Of a stretch of DNA of 64,000 nucleotides, positions 15,829 to 25,995 are shown piece after piece (position 1 is the stretch's first letter; each line of letters opens with the position of its first letter). Made by a program: the position numbers and the translations under genes. Source of the DNA: Desulforapulum sp034007745 (GTDB lineage Bacteria > Desulfobacterota > Desulfobacteria > Desulfobacterales > Desulfobacteraceae); assembly GCA_034007745.1 (NCBI GenBank), contig JAVEQI010000004.1, positions 62,001-126,000 of the forward strand, in the 5' to 3' direction. The notes under the pieces are model-generated. The model saw nothing but the letters and a program-made list of their open reading frames with translations, did no database searches and was not told the DNA's origin.

Positions 15829-17112
15829 ATGCTGGAAATCAAGTACGTTATCGAGAACCTGAACGAGGTGGAACAGGCCTTGGCCAAACGGGCCGGCAAG
15901 GCTGATTTCAAGGGTTTTGCCAGGGCGGAAAAAACAAGAAGAGAGCTTCTTCAGCAAATAGAAGAGCTGAGACACCAGAGAAACACCGTTTCAGACCAGA
16001 TCGCCAGAATGAAGCGCAACAAAGAGAATGCACAAACAGCCATCCTTGACATGAGGACCGTGTCAGACAAAATCAAAACTCTGGACAAGACCCTTGCCGA
16101 GCATGATGAGTTTATACGGCAGTTCATGATGTCCATCCCCAACATGCCCCATCCTGATGTTCCCATGGGAGCAGACGAAGAGGACAACCGCCTGGAAAGA
16201 CAGATTGGCACCCCTCCTGTTTTTGACTTTCCCATCAAAGCCCACTGGGATATCGGCGAAGACCTGGGGATACTCGATTTTCCAAGGGCGGCCAAGATCA
16301 CAGGTGCGAGATTTCCCCTGTACCTTGGAAGCGGTGCAAGACTTGAACGAGCGCTGATCAGCTTTATGCTGGACCTTCACACCCTTGAGCATGGCTATAC
16401 TGAGACCCTTCCACCCTTTATCGTGAACAGGGAAAGTCTTATGGGAACGGGTCAGCTTCCCAAATTTGAACAGGATCTCTTTAAGCTTGAGGGTCAGGAT
16501 TATTACCTCATCCCCACCTCAGAAGTCCCCATGACCAACATTTTTCGGGATGAAATTTTAGCAGCGGCAGATCTGCCCATTAAATTCACAGCCTACACCC
16601 CCTGTTTCAGGTCAGAGGCGGGTTCCCACGGAAAGGATACCAGAGGTTTAATCCGGCAGCACCAGTTCAACAAGGTGGAGCTTGTCAAATACACCACCCC
16701 AGAGACCTCCCACCAGGAGCTGGAATCCCTTCTGGCCGATGCTGAAACAGTCCTCAAACGCCTCGAGCTTCCCTACCAGGTGGTCACTCTTTGCACAGGG
16801 GACCTTGGTTTTTCCGCAACAAGGACCTATGACATTGAGGTATGGATGCCGGGCCAGGACAAGTACCGGGAAATCTCATCCTGCAGCAACTGCGAGGCGT
16901 TCCAGGCAAGACGAGCCAACATCAAATTCAGGCGGGAAGGTCAGAAAAAGCCGGAGTTCGTCCATACCCTGAACGGGTCCGGGCTTGCCGTTGGCCGAAC
17001 GGTTGCGGCAATACTTGAAAATTTTCAGCAGCCGGACGGTTCGGTCAAGATACCCGAAGCTCTAAGACCGTACATGGGCGGCAAGGAGAGTATCACTAAT
17101 GAAACCCGATAA
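15829..17112 (+). CDS. serS: Seryl-tRNA synthetase
   Basis: A 427-residue class II aminoacyl-tRNA synthetase. The N-terminal long coiled-coil arm (about 30-105: RRELLQQIEELRHQRNTVSDQ) binds the tRNA-Ser variable arm. The catalytic core shows motif 2 (FRSEAGSHGKDTRGLIRQHQF) and motif 3 (LNGSGLAVGRTVAAILEN), and the TSEVP serine-binding loop is intact. Length is normal for the family. The last 14 bases overlap the thrC start in a different frame, suggesting coupled translation of two amino-acid-related genes. Confidence 0.96.
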   Translation: MLEIKYVIENLNEVEQALAKRAGKADFKGFARAEKTRRELLQQIEELRHQRNTVSDQIARMKRNKENAQTAILDMRTVSDKIKTLDKTLAEHDEFIRQFMMSIPNMPHPDVPMGADEEDNRLERQIGTPPVFDFPIKAHWDIGEDLGILDFPRAAKITGARFPLYLGSGARLERALISFMLDLHTLEHGYTETLPPFIVNRESLMGTGQLPKFEQDLFKLEGQDYYLIPTSEVPMTNIFRDEILAAADLPIKFTAYTPCFRSEAGSHGKDTRGLIRQHQFNKVELVKYTTPETSHQELESLLADAETVLKRLELPYQVVTLCTGDLGFSATRTYDIEVWMPGQDKYREISSCSNCEAFQARRANIKFRREGQKKPEFVHTLNGSGLAVGRTVAAILENFQQPDGSVKIPEALRPYMGGKESITNETR

Positions 17113-18604
17113 TTTCCCCCAGGACATTCAGCCGCTTCTTATTCCCAAACCCAGCGGCGATCTTTGCTATCGATGCCTTGGATGTAAAAAAGAATTTCCC
17201 ATCACCACCCTTCTTTACGTATGTCCAGACTGCGGTGCGGTGCTGCTCATCGAGGACAGGGATATTGACAGGCTCAAGAAAATTCCCGGAGCCACCTGGC
17301 AGAAGCTGTTTGACTATCGTCGGATGCTCAAGATCCCTGCCCTTAAGGGGATTTATCGATACCACGAGTTCCTGGGGCCTAATATCCCCCTTGAATCCAT
17401 AGTCTACCTGGGCGAAGGCCACACCCCGATTGTGGAGGCCAACCAACGGCTCCAGGATCTTGCCGGAGTCAAATTTTTCTACAAGAACGACGGTCAGAAC
17501 CCCAGTGCATCCTTCAAGGACCGGGGTATGGCAAGTGCGCTCTCCTACATTAAATATCTCATTGACCAGGGACTTGTGTCAGACATCATTGCCGTCTGTG
17601 CGTCGACCGGAGACACCTCGGCAGCCGCCGCCCTTTACGCATCCTATCTTCAGCCCAACATCAAATCCGCCGTACTCCTGCCCCACAACAAGGTGACCCC
17701 CCAGCAGCTCTCCCAGCCGCTTGGGAGCGGTGCCAGGGTGTTTGAAATACCGGGGGTGTTTGACGACTGCATGAAGATAGTGGAAAAACTCTCCGAAGAG
17801 TATAATGTGGCCCTACTCAACTCAAAAAACGCATGGCGCATACTTGGCCAGGAGTCGTTTTCCTATGAGGTAGCCCAGGATTTCGAATATGAGATGCACG
17901 ACAAGATTGTGGTTGTTCCCATTGGCAATGCCGGAAACATTTCCGCCCTGATGAGCGGCTTTATCAAGTTTTTCAATGCTGGCATTATTGCTGACCTGCC
18001 CAAGATCATCGGAGTTCAAAGTGAACATGCAGACCCGGTTTTCCAGTATTATCTCGAACCGGATCGATCAAAGCGGCGATTCAACCCCGTGACGGTTCGA
18101 TCAAGCGTGGCCCAGGCAGCCATGATCGGCAACCCGGTTTCCATGCCAAGGGTTATTGCCCTGACCGACCGATACAATGCCCTTGCAGGCGAACAGCGGG
18201 TGTTTGTGACCCAGGTGACCGAACAGGCCATCATGGACTGGCAGTTACAGGCCAACCGAAACGGACACATTGCCTGCACCCAGGGAGGCGAAAGCCTTGC
18301 GGGGCTGGTTGCGGCCCTTAAATCCGGCATTGTCACAAAGGCCGAAACGGCCATTGTGAATGCCACGGCCCATGCCATAAAATTTTCAGGCTTCCAGGAC
18401 CTCTACTTTGGTGGAAACATGCCCGCAGGCTTCAACATCCGGTCCAACCCGGATTTTATCAACCTCCCAAAGCTTGTGATGCCCGAAGACAAAGACAAGG
18501 TCCCTGGACAGGGCTCCCCCCTTAACGAGGAGGATTTCAAGCGCTTTGCCCAGGATGTATCCGATAAAATTGCAAAGGAGCTGAACCTTTTGAAAAGCCT
18601 ATGA
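17099..18604 (+). CDS. thrC: Threonine synthase
   Basis: A 501-residue PLP enzyme that converts O-phosphohomoserine to threonine. The N-terminus carries a zinc-ribbon-like pair (CYRCLGCKKEF and CPDCGAV) followed by the fold-type II core. The PLP lysine lies in NPSASFKDRGMASALS, and ASTGDTSAAAALYASYL forms the phosphate-binding region. The C-terminal half has the elongated ThrC-type insert (NLPKLVMPEDKDK). The stop overlaps the LysM gene start (ATGA). Confidence 0.92.
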   Translation: MKPDNFPQDIQPLLIPKPSGDLCYRCLGCKKEFPITTLLYVCPDCGAVLLIEDRDIDRLKKIPGATWQKLFDYRRMLKIPALKGIYRYHEFLGPNIPLESIVYLGEGHTPIVEANQRLQDLAGVKFFYKNDGQNPSASFKDRGMASALSYIKYLIDQGLVSDIIAVCASTGDTSAAAALYASYLQPNIKSAVLLPHNKVTPQQLSQPLGSGARVFEIPGVFDDCMKIVEKLSEEYNVALLNSKNAWRILGQESFSYEVAQDFEYEMHDKIVVVPIGNAGNISALMSGFIKFFNAGIIADLPKIIGVQSEHADPVFQYYLEPDRSKRRFNPVTVRSSVAQAAMIGNPVSMPRVIALTDRYNALAGEQRVFVTQVTEQAIMDWQLQANRNGHIACTQGGESLAGLVAALKSGIVTKAETAIVNATAHAIKFSGFQDLYFGGNMPAGFNIRSNPDFINLPKLVMPEDKDKVPGQGSPLNEEDFKRFAQDVSDKIAKELNLLKSL

Positions 18605-20061
18605 AAAGATGGCGGCAAAAAGCCAGAGGTCTTTTAACCTGTGCCATATGCCTGGTAACCTTAACCTTCATTGCCCAGCCGGGCTTAACTACGGCAAAAT
18701 CGGTCAGGACCTCGCTCAAACGATATGCTGTACATTCGTTTGGCGGTCAAAAGGTGCTGTGCGAGCCCTATAAGGTTACCAGAAATGACTGGCTCTACAA
18801 GATTTTCAGACAGAAGGGGGAGATCTCTGAAAAGGATTTTCCCCTTTTCCTTGCCATTTTCAAATCCATCAACCCCGACATAAGCAATATCGACGCCATC
18901 AATCCCGGCCAGCAGATCCTCATACCCCTCAAGATGATCGACCAGGAAGATTTTGATGAGAGCGTTCCCGGGGTGGTGGATGTACCCGTGGTCGAACTAG
19001 CCGCCCTCGAAAAACAAACTCCATTCAGGTACAAACGACACCGGGTTAAAGGCGGAGACACGGTTTCCCGGCTGATAGACCCATTTTTTTTAAAAAAAGA
19101 CGGCACTCTGACCCAGCAAGGGATAGACCTCTTTTTAATTGCCAATCCCGGGATAAACCGGGTTGATCTCATTCAGGAGGGCAGCTTCCTGAACCTGCCC
19201 ATTCCAAACCTGGCCGCACCAGACGCTCATGGGGCTCCTTTTATACCTTCACCCATCACGTCAAAAACCGTTGCTGCCCTGGAGCAATATAGCCAGCGGC
19301 ACCGAGGAAAACTCGTATGGAATGGTAAATATTACTTCCCGGCAAAGGGATCACTGGATCTTGTCATTGACCTTGCATACACCCCCCTCATAAGATTCCA
19401 GAACGGCACAAGAATAATCATGGTTCCAGACCGGATCCATTACCGGGAAATGGAGAAAACCGTCAGAGTTTACTGGCCAGATGTGACCCTGGTGGATATC
19501 CATAAAGCCCTTGAAACCCTAACCCCTTCAGCCCATGATCCTCCCGGAGAAAAACCGCCGGGCAACAGCCGGGAAACAGCGCTGGACCACAGAGCCAGGG
19601 CGGCAATGCTTGTTAAGCTGGCAGGTTTTGAATACAAGCCAGACTCGGTCATCCGCCTGCAAACAGACGCCCTGGACATTGAAATCAAGGTGGGAAAAGT
19701 TTTGCGCAGGGAAAAACCCGACCTTCTGCTTGAATTTGGGGATGTCTATGGATTTGCACTGGACCTGATCAACGATCAGGGGTATGAGTTTATATCCCTT
19801 TTGCCCGGCGAAACCATGCAAGAACATGCGGTAAAACTCTTTACAGGACTTGACATCCAGGGAATAAAAAACCCCGCTTTTATAAGCACCAGGACCTACA
19901 GGACCATAACCATCCCCGGTATTTACATCCCCTGCCCCACCGGGGAAATCATGCTTGTGGATCAAGGGCTTGACCTTGAAACTGAAGAATTTTTACGCCA
20001 ACGGAGCATATCTATTTTACGCACAGACCTCCCTTATTGGGGAGGCAAGCCTGAAACCTGA
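18601..20061 (+). CDS. Exported LysM-domain protein
   Basis: A 486-residue protein with an N-terminal signal segment (GLLTCAICLVTLTFIAQPGLTTA). A LysM-like repeat begins at YKVTRNDWLYKIFRQKG and ends INPGQQILIPL, and a second starts at HRVKGGDTVSRL and ends EGSFLNLPIP. LysM domains bind peptidoglycan, so it is probably periplasmic or envelope-anchored. The C-terminal 270 residues have no domain I recognise. The gene is translationally coupled to thrC, yet the product fits better with the TPR lipoprotein 41 bases downstream and the facing pil cluster. Confidence 0.8.
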   Translation: MKRWRQKARGLLTCAICLVTLTFIAQPGLTTAKSVRTSLKRYAVHSFGGQKVLCEPYKVTRNDWLYKIFRQKGEISEKDFPLFLAIFKSINPDISNIDAINPGQQILIPLKMIDQEDFDESVPGVVDVPVVELAALEKQTPFRYKRHRVKGGDTVSRLIDPFFLKKDGTLTQQGIDLFLIANPGINRVDLIQEGSFLNLPIPNLAAPDAHGAPFIPSPITSKTVAALEQYSQRHRGKLVWNGKYYFPAKGSLDLVIDLAYTPLIRFQNGTRIIMVPDRIHYREMEKTVRVYWPDVTLVDIHKALETLTPSAHDPPGEKPPGNSRETALDHRARAAMLVKLAGFEYKPDSVIRLQTDALDIEIKVGKVLRREKPDLLLEFGDVYGFALDLINDQGYEFISLLPGETMQEHAVKLFTGLDIQGIKNPAFISTRTYRTITIPGIYIPCPTGEIMLVDQGLDLETEEFLRQRSISILRTDLPYWGGKPET

Positions 20062-20102
20062 AGATTACACTCCTAGTTTAAGGTGAAGGAGAAGGAGCAC
20101 AA

Positions 20103-20849
20103 ATGAAACCGATTCTTATTATTTCTCTGTTTATCTGTCTTATTCCCATGGCCTGCGCCACAACAAACAACATTCAGGAACGAAACATAGCCGAGGCCAC
20201 CATGGCCCTTGGAGAGGCCCACCTGAACCAGGGCAACTTCACGGCAGCCTTAAAAGAACTTCTAAACGCAGAAAAGACCATTCCCAACGATCCCTATCTC
20301 CACAACAATCTGGGAATCGCCTACATGGGCAAAGAGATCTTTGACCTTGCAGAAACTCATTTCAAGCGTTCCCTGGCCCTTAAACCCGACTATACTCAGG
20401 CCCAGAACAACCTTGGCGCAGCCTTACTCAAGCAAAAAAAGTACGACCAGGCCATTGAGTGCTATAGTCAATTCTCTAATAACCTACTCTACACAACGCC
20501 GCACTTTGCCTTTTCCAATATCGGGTGGGCCTATCTTGGCAAGGGAGAATATTTCTTTGCGGAAAACAACTTTTTAAAGGCCCTAAATGAAGAGCCCTAC
20601 TTTATCAATGCAATCCATGGCCTTGCATCCACCTACCTTGAATCGGGCAATCCATTCAAGGCCGAAGCCCTGCTGGGGAAAAAACTTGCAAAGCTTCCAC
20701 GGGCAGCCATCCTCCACGCAGACCTCGCAAAAACCTATGAACTCATGAACCGCCCGGACAGGGCAAAAGAGATGTGGGAACAGGTTCTGCTCTTTGCACC
20801 TGAAGCAAGCCCCCTGGCCCTTACGGCCGAGTCAAGGCTCAGAGATTAA
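20103..20849 (+). CDS. TPR-repeat lipoprotein, PilF-like
   Basis: A 248-residue protein with a short signal peptide ending in a lipobox-like IPMAC (Cys18), so a likely outer-membrane lipoprotein. Four to six tetratricopeptide repeats follow (for example NLGIAYMGKEIFDLAETHFKR and NIGWAYLGKGEYFFAENNFL). This is the layout of PilF/PilW pilotins, which help PilQ secretin multimerise in the outer membrane. The pil cluster lies immediately downstream in convergent orientation, which supports but does not prove that role. Several GGAG-like motifs precede the ATG. Confidence 0.8.
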   Translation: MKPILIISLFICLIPMACATTNNIQERNIAEATMALGEAHLNQGNFTAALKELLNAEKTIPNDPYLHNNLGIAYMGKEIFDLAETHFKRSLALKPDYTQAQNNLGAALLKQKKYDQAIECYSQFSNNLLYTTPHFAFSNIGWAYLGKGEYFFAENNFLKALNEEPYFINAIHGLASTYLESGNPFKAEALLGKKLAKLPRAAILHADLAKTYELMNRPDRAKEMWEQVLLFAPEASPLALTAESRLRD

Positions 20850-20872
20850 CCACCGTCCGGCCATAACGGTTC

Positions 20873-22861
20873 TTATGGTGTAGCGCAAACAATAGATTTA
20901 GTGGTAATTGTTCCGCCGGGGGAGGTCACCTTTACCAGAAGCGGACTTTTAGTGCCTGAATCAGACTCGACCGGCGTTAAAACAAATGAAAAAACAGTTG
21001 GTTGAGTTGCATCGCCTGTAATTTCAAATGATTCCTCTCCCACTATTTCAGCATTTTCAGGGGCTGTCAGTTCAACCTTTGTTCCGCCGGGCATTGAATT
21101 TCCATTAATATCGGCAATGGTAGCAGCAAGTCGGATAAGACCATCTAAATTAATGGGCTTTAACTTTAATTCATTGACCGTTGGATTGAAGGTTATTACG
21201 GCTGAACTTGAAGCCAGAACCATCACGATCTGCTGTCGAACATGGATCAGATCATTTGAACACCCCTCAACACAGAGGGTTCCATTGTAGATTCCATTAC
21301 CATCGGTATAAAGAAGATCCTGATTATAATCCAGGAACTCTTCATCAAAATCCCGAATTTTATTTTCATTCACATCAAGAAAGGCTTCCGGCATATCGTC
21401 GGTTGCTGGATTAAAAATATCAGCCGCTGATTCATACCGTCCGCTGCCGTTGGCATCGATGAAACTCTCTTCGCCCAGAGCGGTGGCAAGAATAATCGCC
21501 CTGCCATTAACGGGCCGGGGATTCTGACTCCGCCATTCAACGGAACAAACTCCATTCTTTGTAGAACAGGTGGGGTCGATCACTCCTCCATTTGTCCTGA
21601 ATGAGACCGTGGTGCCATCTGGAGCAGGATTGTTAAAATGGTCGGCAGCCCTTATGGTTACGTTTACGGCAACTCCGTCTATTCCCCAGGCTTCAGGATT
21701 AAATTTTTCTGCACTCAGGGAAAAACTCTTCTGGTCGGGAAGTCCTGTGCTGATAACAAGATTGCTTGACACTGTGGTTATCTGTGAGTCGTTCACCGTT
21801 GCATGAACCCTGACCGAAGTTGGTACATCCCCCGATGTGACTATAACATGAACCTTTCCCTCTGAGTTGGTTTGAGCGGCGAGAGGATCTATAAGAATGC
21901 CGCCAACCGTTGTTGATAAAGAGAAATTAACAAGTGCATTGGCCACGGGATTTGCCGCCCGATCTTTGACCTGAAATAGAACCGTCGAGGTTGCCTGAAA
22001 ATTCGGGTTAGCGGTTCCTTTCAGGGCCAGATGTTCGGGAACGGCAGATAAAAAGGTAATGGATCCGATACCTGGCTTTGCAAGGTCCATATCAACCGTG
22101 GCTTCGATCTTGGATTCGGCGACCAGTACTTCGGCTGTAATAGTGTCGCTTCCAGAGGTGCAGCCATCGGCGCGGTAGGTGGTTGACGCTTTGCCGTTTG
22201 AACTTTTAACAGTTTCGTACACAACAGCCGTGGGGCATTCAGTGGAAAATAAAACATCCACAGGTTTTGTGTAGGGAGCATAAATTCCTTTATCCAGGAT
22301 TGCCAGGGAGGTTGTAATCTCTGCTGTTCCGCCGAGGGACAGGGCCTGACCCGCCGGTACAGAGGATGTAAGAATACCCTCCTGAAATACATCGTTAATA
22401 AAGGAACCGATTTTTATACTCGCCGGCGCTCCTATTTGAAATGCAAACGGCGAATCAAGGGAAGCTTCGCCAGAGGTCACTTCTATGAGCCCGGCACCAT
22501 TGTCATCACCGGCAAGAAGGGTGAATTCAGCAACTCCCTCAGAATTTGTTATGGCTGTTCCATCGGAATTTTCAAACGAGCCCTTTGTGGTCGTTACCGT
22601 TAAAAACTGATATGAAGCAGGTTCACCGGCTGATGTTTTGACCGTTACCCTGATGGTTCCGGGATCAGTTGCACTTATGGTCCTTATTTCCTGACCATCC
22701 CTGTTTAAGAGCTCCAAAGAAACAGAGGGGGAAGTAGACTCAGGTCCATCTCCGGGGGTGTCTGGTGATGAATCACCTGAAGACCCACAACCTACTACCA
22801 GTATAGCCAAAATTCCAAACAGGGCTCCAAACAGTGTTTTATACAGTTGATGACGTATCAT
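20873..22861 (-). CDS. Ig-like (Big-1/filamin-type) domain lipoprotein of the pil locus
   Basis: A 662-residue exported lipoprotein with lipobox LVVGC (Cys25). At least four Ig-like beta-sandwich repeats are visible, each starting near TxxVTVKTSAG or VSFRTNGGVIDP and ending in GVAEFTLLAG-type strands. Around residues 470-520 there are aspartate-rich loops resembling calcium-binding sites (DANGSGRYE, DVNENKIRDFDE, DYNQDLLYTDGNG). It lies 95 bases after pilQ on the same strand, so it may be exported or displayed together with the pilus machinery. The exact role is unknown. Confidence 0.82.
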   Translation of the reverse strand: MIRHQLYKTLFGALFGILAILVVGCGSSGDSSPDTPGDGPESTSPSVSLELLNRDGQEIRTISATDPGTIRVTVKTSAGEPASYQFLTVTTTKGSFENSDGTAITNSEGVAEFTLLAGDDNGAGLIEVTSGEASLDSPFAFQIGAPASIKIGSFINDVFQEGILTSSVPAGQALSLGGTAEITTSLAILDKGIYAPYTKPVDVLFSTECPTAVVYETVKSSNGKASTTYRADGCTSGSDTITAEVLVAESKIEATVDMDLAKPGIGSITFLSAVPEHLALKGTANPNFQATSTVLFQVKDRAANPVANALVNFSLSTTVGGILIDPLAAQTNSEGKVHVIVTSGDVPTSVRVHATVNDSQITTVSSNLVISTGLPDQKSFSLSAEKFNPEAWGIDGVAVNVTIRAADHFNNPAPDGTTVSFRTNGGVIDPTCSTKNGVCSVEWRSQNPRPVNGRAIILATALGEESFIDANGSGRYESAADIFNPATDDMPEAFLDVNENKIRDFDEEFLDYNQDLLYTDGNGIYNGTLCVEGCSNDLIHVRQQIVMVLASSSAVITFNPTVNELKLKPINLDGLIRLAATIADINGNSMPGGTKVELTAPENAEIVGEESFEITGDATQPTVFSFVLTPVESDSGTKSPLLVKVTSPGGTITTKSIVCATP

Positions 22862-22956
22862 ATTCTTATTTTTACCCTATTAATTAATCTACCCACAACT
22901 CTTTCTCAGGATAGATTCGATAATATTAATGATTTTCAGGGCACCTGAAAACCAGA

Positions 22957-25341
22957 TTAATTACTTCTCTGCTCAAGCTGAACAATGGTCGGCGTGATAA
23001 ATATCAAAAGTTCGTTTTTGTTGTCTTCGGTGGTATCGCTGCCAAACAACCGGCCGAGAAAGGGGACGTTTGAAAGACCCGGAAAACCGCTCTCTGACGC
23101 TGAAGAGGTGTTTTTGACAATGCCGCCGATCACGATGGTATTGCCGTCGTTGACCAGGAGTTCAGTTTCCGCCTCATTGGTTGAAAGGGAGGGTACCCCG
23201 TCAACCACACTTGCCAGGTCGTTCTTGGTTATGAGCACACTCATGGCAATGCGATGATCCGGTGTCACATGGGGAGTTACCTCAAGCAGCAAGTCGATAC
23301 TCTTGAACTTAACAGCCGAGCCCCCGGAATCGTCCCGTTCAAGATAGGCATACTCAATTCCCTGCTTAATCTTGGCCTTTTTGTTGTCAAGGGTAAGGAT
23401 CTTGGGAGAGGAGATAATTTTGACATCTCCCTTTATTTCAGAGGCTGACAGGGTAGCGTTGAGTTCAAAGGGTGTTCCGGTAATCCGGCTGAAATCAAAC
23501 CCCAGACTTCCCTGGCTTGCCACGGGGTAGTTCATTGCAACGTTAAACCCGTAGCTTCCGCCAAGATCGTCCCGATAAACATTATCGCTTGAAGCACCCC
23601 AGTTGATGCCGAGGGCCTTGGAAAAATTCTTATTAACCTCAACCACCCTGGCAGAAATCATGATCTGGGGCGTAACCTTGTCAAGCCGTCGTATGAGTTC
23701 TTTGGCCTGGTCAATTTTTTCCCTGACATCTGTCAAAATAATCATGTTTGTTCTTCCATCCACACTCAGGACTCCCCTGTCAGGAGTTAAGATCTTTTCC
23801 AGATGGGGTTTTACATCTGTCTCTGCGCTTGAATAGTTGATGGGAATATACTCGGTCACAAGGGGTTCAAGGTTCTTCTTCTGTTCAAGGGTTGCCCTGT
23901 GGGCAGCCATGGCGTCCTGGTCCAGCTTCTGCTCCTGGGCCAGGGTAGCCAGGGTAGCGATACGGACAATGGTGCCCTCTTGAACCTGACCCAGCCGATT
24001 CATCTTCAGTACCAGATCAAGGACCTGGTCCCAGGGAACCGGTTCTTCAAGGGTCATGGTCACGCTGCCTGTGACATCTTTGTCCACAGCAAAGTTCTTC
24101 CCGCTCACGCTCCTCAATATTCTAAAGACGTTTTTAATATCTGTCTCATAAAAATCAAGCCGGATCTTTTCACCAGTATAGATTTTTTTATCAAAATAGC
24201 CGGGCTTCGGGATTGGCTCAATCGTCTGCTTCTGCTCCGGATACTGGGTCTGATTTTGGTCAGGAGAAGATTCTATATCAACATACGAAGCCACCCTGCC
24301 CTGCCTACCGGACAGGATAATGTCTTTGGACACGACCTGTTTTCGGGCAAAATCAAAGGCAGGAGGCTCAAGGGTTGACGGCTCAAAAGTCAGAAAAATC
24401 CCCTCTTGGGTCTGGGCCAGATGAAAGGGAACCTGTTCACGCATTTCAATCCCTATGGTCGAGGCGGGCTGACCCTGGGAACGCTGAAGGGGAACAATAC
24501 GCTCAACGGCAGACTTGAAATAGGTTGTAACGAGCGGTCGGCGCCAGTGGGCGGGGATATCGACTTCATGGAGGTTGAGCATCAGGCTATTGTCCCCGTC
24601 CTTTGTCATGTCATAATTGACGGGCTGGGAGGTCTTCACAAAAAGCTCTGAATTTCCCCGGTCGTCATTGCTAAAAAAAATACCCGTTAAACTGGCTGGC
24701 CCCTTGGAGATAAAGGAGGGGGGAGTTCTGTCTATTAAGGTTTTTGACTGGGCCCCGGCCATGGAAGCCTCAAGGCCTTGTATCCCGTAGTCTTTCCCAC
24801 GGCCAGGCACACTGTCAGACACTATGTCAGCCACACCTTCTGGTCCCAAATCCTTTTTCTTTTGAAACACAAGGGTCAGGCCGGCCACATGGGGGTTCAC
24901 CTCATAATCTAAATTTTCACTTAAAACAATATCCACCCTGGCCGTTTTCATCCCTTGGTCGGCATAGGCGGCAACGATGGAACTTATCTGACCTGTTCCT
25001 TGAAATGTTCTATACCTGACATCATCGGCAAGCGCTGCCCCGGGAAAATAAACGGCCACCCCCAGGGGAAAAGACTGTTTAACCGCGGTATAGGTAAGAT
25101 TCTGATTGGCAATAATATTCACCACCATGGTTTCTGGGGTCTGGTCCAACTCAATAGCCCTTATGGTTGGCTGTAGTACAGCGGCAATCAACGGTGATTT
25201 TTCAGATGGGCTTTCAACTTCGGCAATTCCGGTCACCTGTTTCTGGGCCGTACACCCATAAGCCAGGGCCGCAACAAACAGGAGACAGACCCCCTTTTTT
25301 ATAGCTGTTTTCAATCGTATCGCTATTGATGGATGAGACAT
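22957..25341 (-). CDS. pilQ: Type IV pilus secretin PilQ
   Basis: A 794-residue outer-membrane secretin. A lipobox-type signal (LAYGC) is followed by two AMIN domains that bind peptidoglycan, then an STN/N0 domain (KIRLDFYETDIKNVFRIL), an N1 domain and the C-terminal secretin core. The core includes ISARVVEVNKNFSKALGINWG and VIGGIVKNTSSASESGFPGLSNVPFLGRLF, which is diagnostic of PilQ. It forms the gate through which the pilus crosses the outer membrane. The gene follows pilP by 3 bases and ends the pilMNOPQ operon. Confidence 0.95.
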   Translation of the reverse strand: MSHPSIAIRLKTAIKKGVCLLFVAALAYGCTAQKQVTGIAEVESPSEKSPLIAAVLQPTIRAIELDQTPETMVVNIIANQNLTYTAVKQSFPLGVAVYFPGAALADDVRYRTFQGTGQISSIVAAYADQGMKTARVDIVLSENLDYEVNPHVAGLTLVFQKKKDLGPEGVADIVSDSVPGRGKDYGIQGLEASMAGAQSKTLIDRTPPSFISKGPASLTGIFFSNDDRGNSELFVKTSQPVNYDMTKDGDNSLMLNLHEVDIPAHWRRPLVTTYFKSAVERIVPLQRSQGQPASTIGIEMREQVPFHLAQTQEGIFLTFEPSTLEPPAFDFARKQVVSKDIILSGRQGRVASYVDIESSPDQNQTQYPEQKQTIEPIPKPGYFDKKIYTGEKIRLDFYETDIKNVFRILRSVSGKNFAVDKDVTGSVTMTLEEPVPWDQVLDLVLKMNRLGQVQEGTIVRIATLATLAQEQKLDQDAMAAHRATLEQKKNLEPLVTEYIPINYSSAETDVKPHLEKILTPDRGVLSVDGRTNMIILTDVREKIDQAKELIRRLDKVTPQIMISARVVEVNKNFSKALGINWGASSDNVYRDDLGGSYGFNVAMNYPVASQGSLGFDFSRITGTPFELNATLSASEIKGDVKIISSPKILTLDNKKAKIKQGIEYAYLERDDSGGSAVKFKSIDLLLEVTPHVTPDHRIAMSVLITKNDLASVVDGVPSLSTNEAETELLVNDGNTIVIGGIVKNTSSASESGFPGLSNVPFLGRLFGSDTTEDNKNELLIFITPTIVQLEQRSN

Positions 25342-25344
25342 ATA

Positions 25345-25983
25345 TTAACCCTCAATTTCCTGTTTATGAAGTTTCATTTCCCTTGTATGGGATATCTCTT
25401 CACCCCTGAAATCCGTAATGGTTTCATTGATCACAATCCTGTCAGTCAATATCTGGACGACCGTTCCACCGCCCTTACCTATATAGGTGCCTACCCTTAC
25501 AACATAGCCCTTGCCCGAAGCCTCTTCGACCATGGCTATTTTTCCGGATTCAGCCATCACAACGGCTACCAGCCGGATCTGGCTCAAATCAAACTTTTCC
25601 AAGGGGGTGAGCGTGCGGGTTGGTTTTTTTTCTTCCTTATTCACTGGAATCGTTGCGCTGACTCGAGTCTGTACCAGGGGGATAAAGGGATTGATTTTGT
25701 CCGTCAGTGAATAGGGTTCCAACGCAAACGAGGAGAAAAGGGGGATCTTTGAGTCTTCAGGCTCATCCCAGGGCGCAGCAATGGGATCAATCACTTCTGT
25801 TTCAGATTCCGCTGCGGGCTTAACAGCAGGTGATGAAGGTGGAATTTTCATCGAAACAACCACTTTCTCTGGTTCAACCCTTTGTCTGGGAGGCGGCTCC
25901 TGACATGCGACGAGTCCCATGCATCCAAAAGTCATTGCAAGCCCAAACAGGATAATCGTTTTTGTTTTAACCCATGCATGCAT
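25345..25983 (-). CDS. pilP: Type IV pilus inner-membrane lipoprotein PilP
   Basis: A 212-residue lipoprotein with the lipobox LVACQ. A proline-rich flexible linker is followed by a C-terminal HR-type beta domain (LEKFDLSQIRLVAVV, then GYVVRVGTYIGKGGGTVVQI). PilP connects the PilN/PilO inner-membrane ring to PilQ. Two overlapping ATG codons are possible at the start (the DNA there repeats ATGC). It is located between pilO and pilQ in the canonical order. Confidence 0.92.
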   Translation of the reverse strand: MHAWVKTKTIILFGLAMTFGCMGLVACQEPPPRQRVEPEKVVVSMKIPPSSPAVKPAAESETEVIDPIAAPWDEPEDSKIPLFSSFALEPYSLTDKINPFIPLVQTRVSATIPVNKEEKKPTRTLTPLEKFDLSQIRLVAVVMAESGKIAMVEEASGKGYVVRVGTYIGKGGGTVVQILTDRIVINETITDFRGEEISHTREMKLHKQEIEG

Positions 25984-25995
25984 GATTCATCTCGC

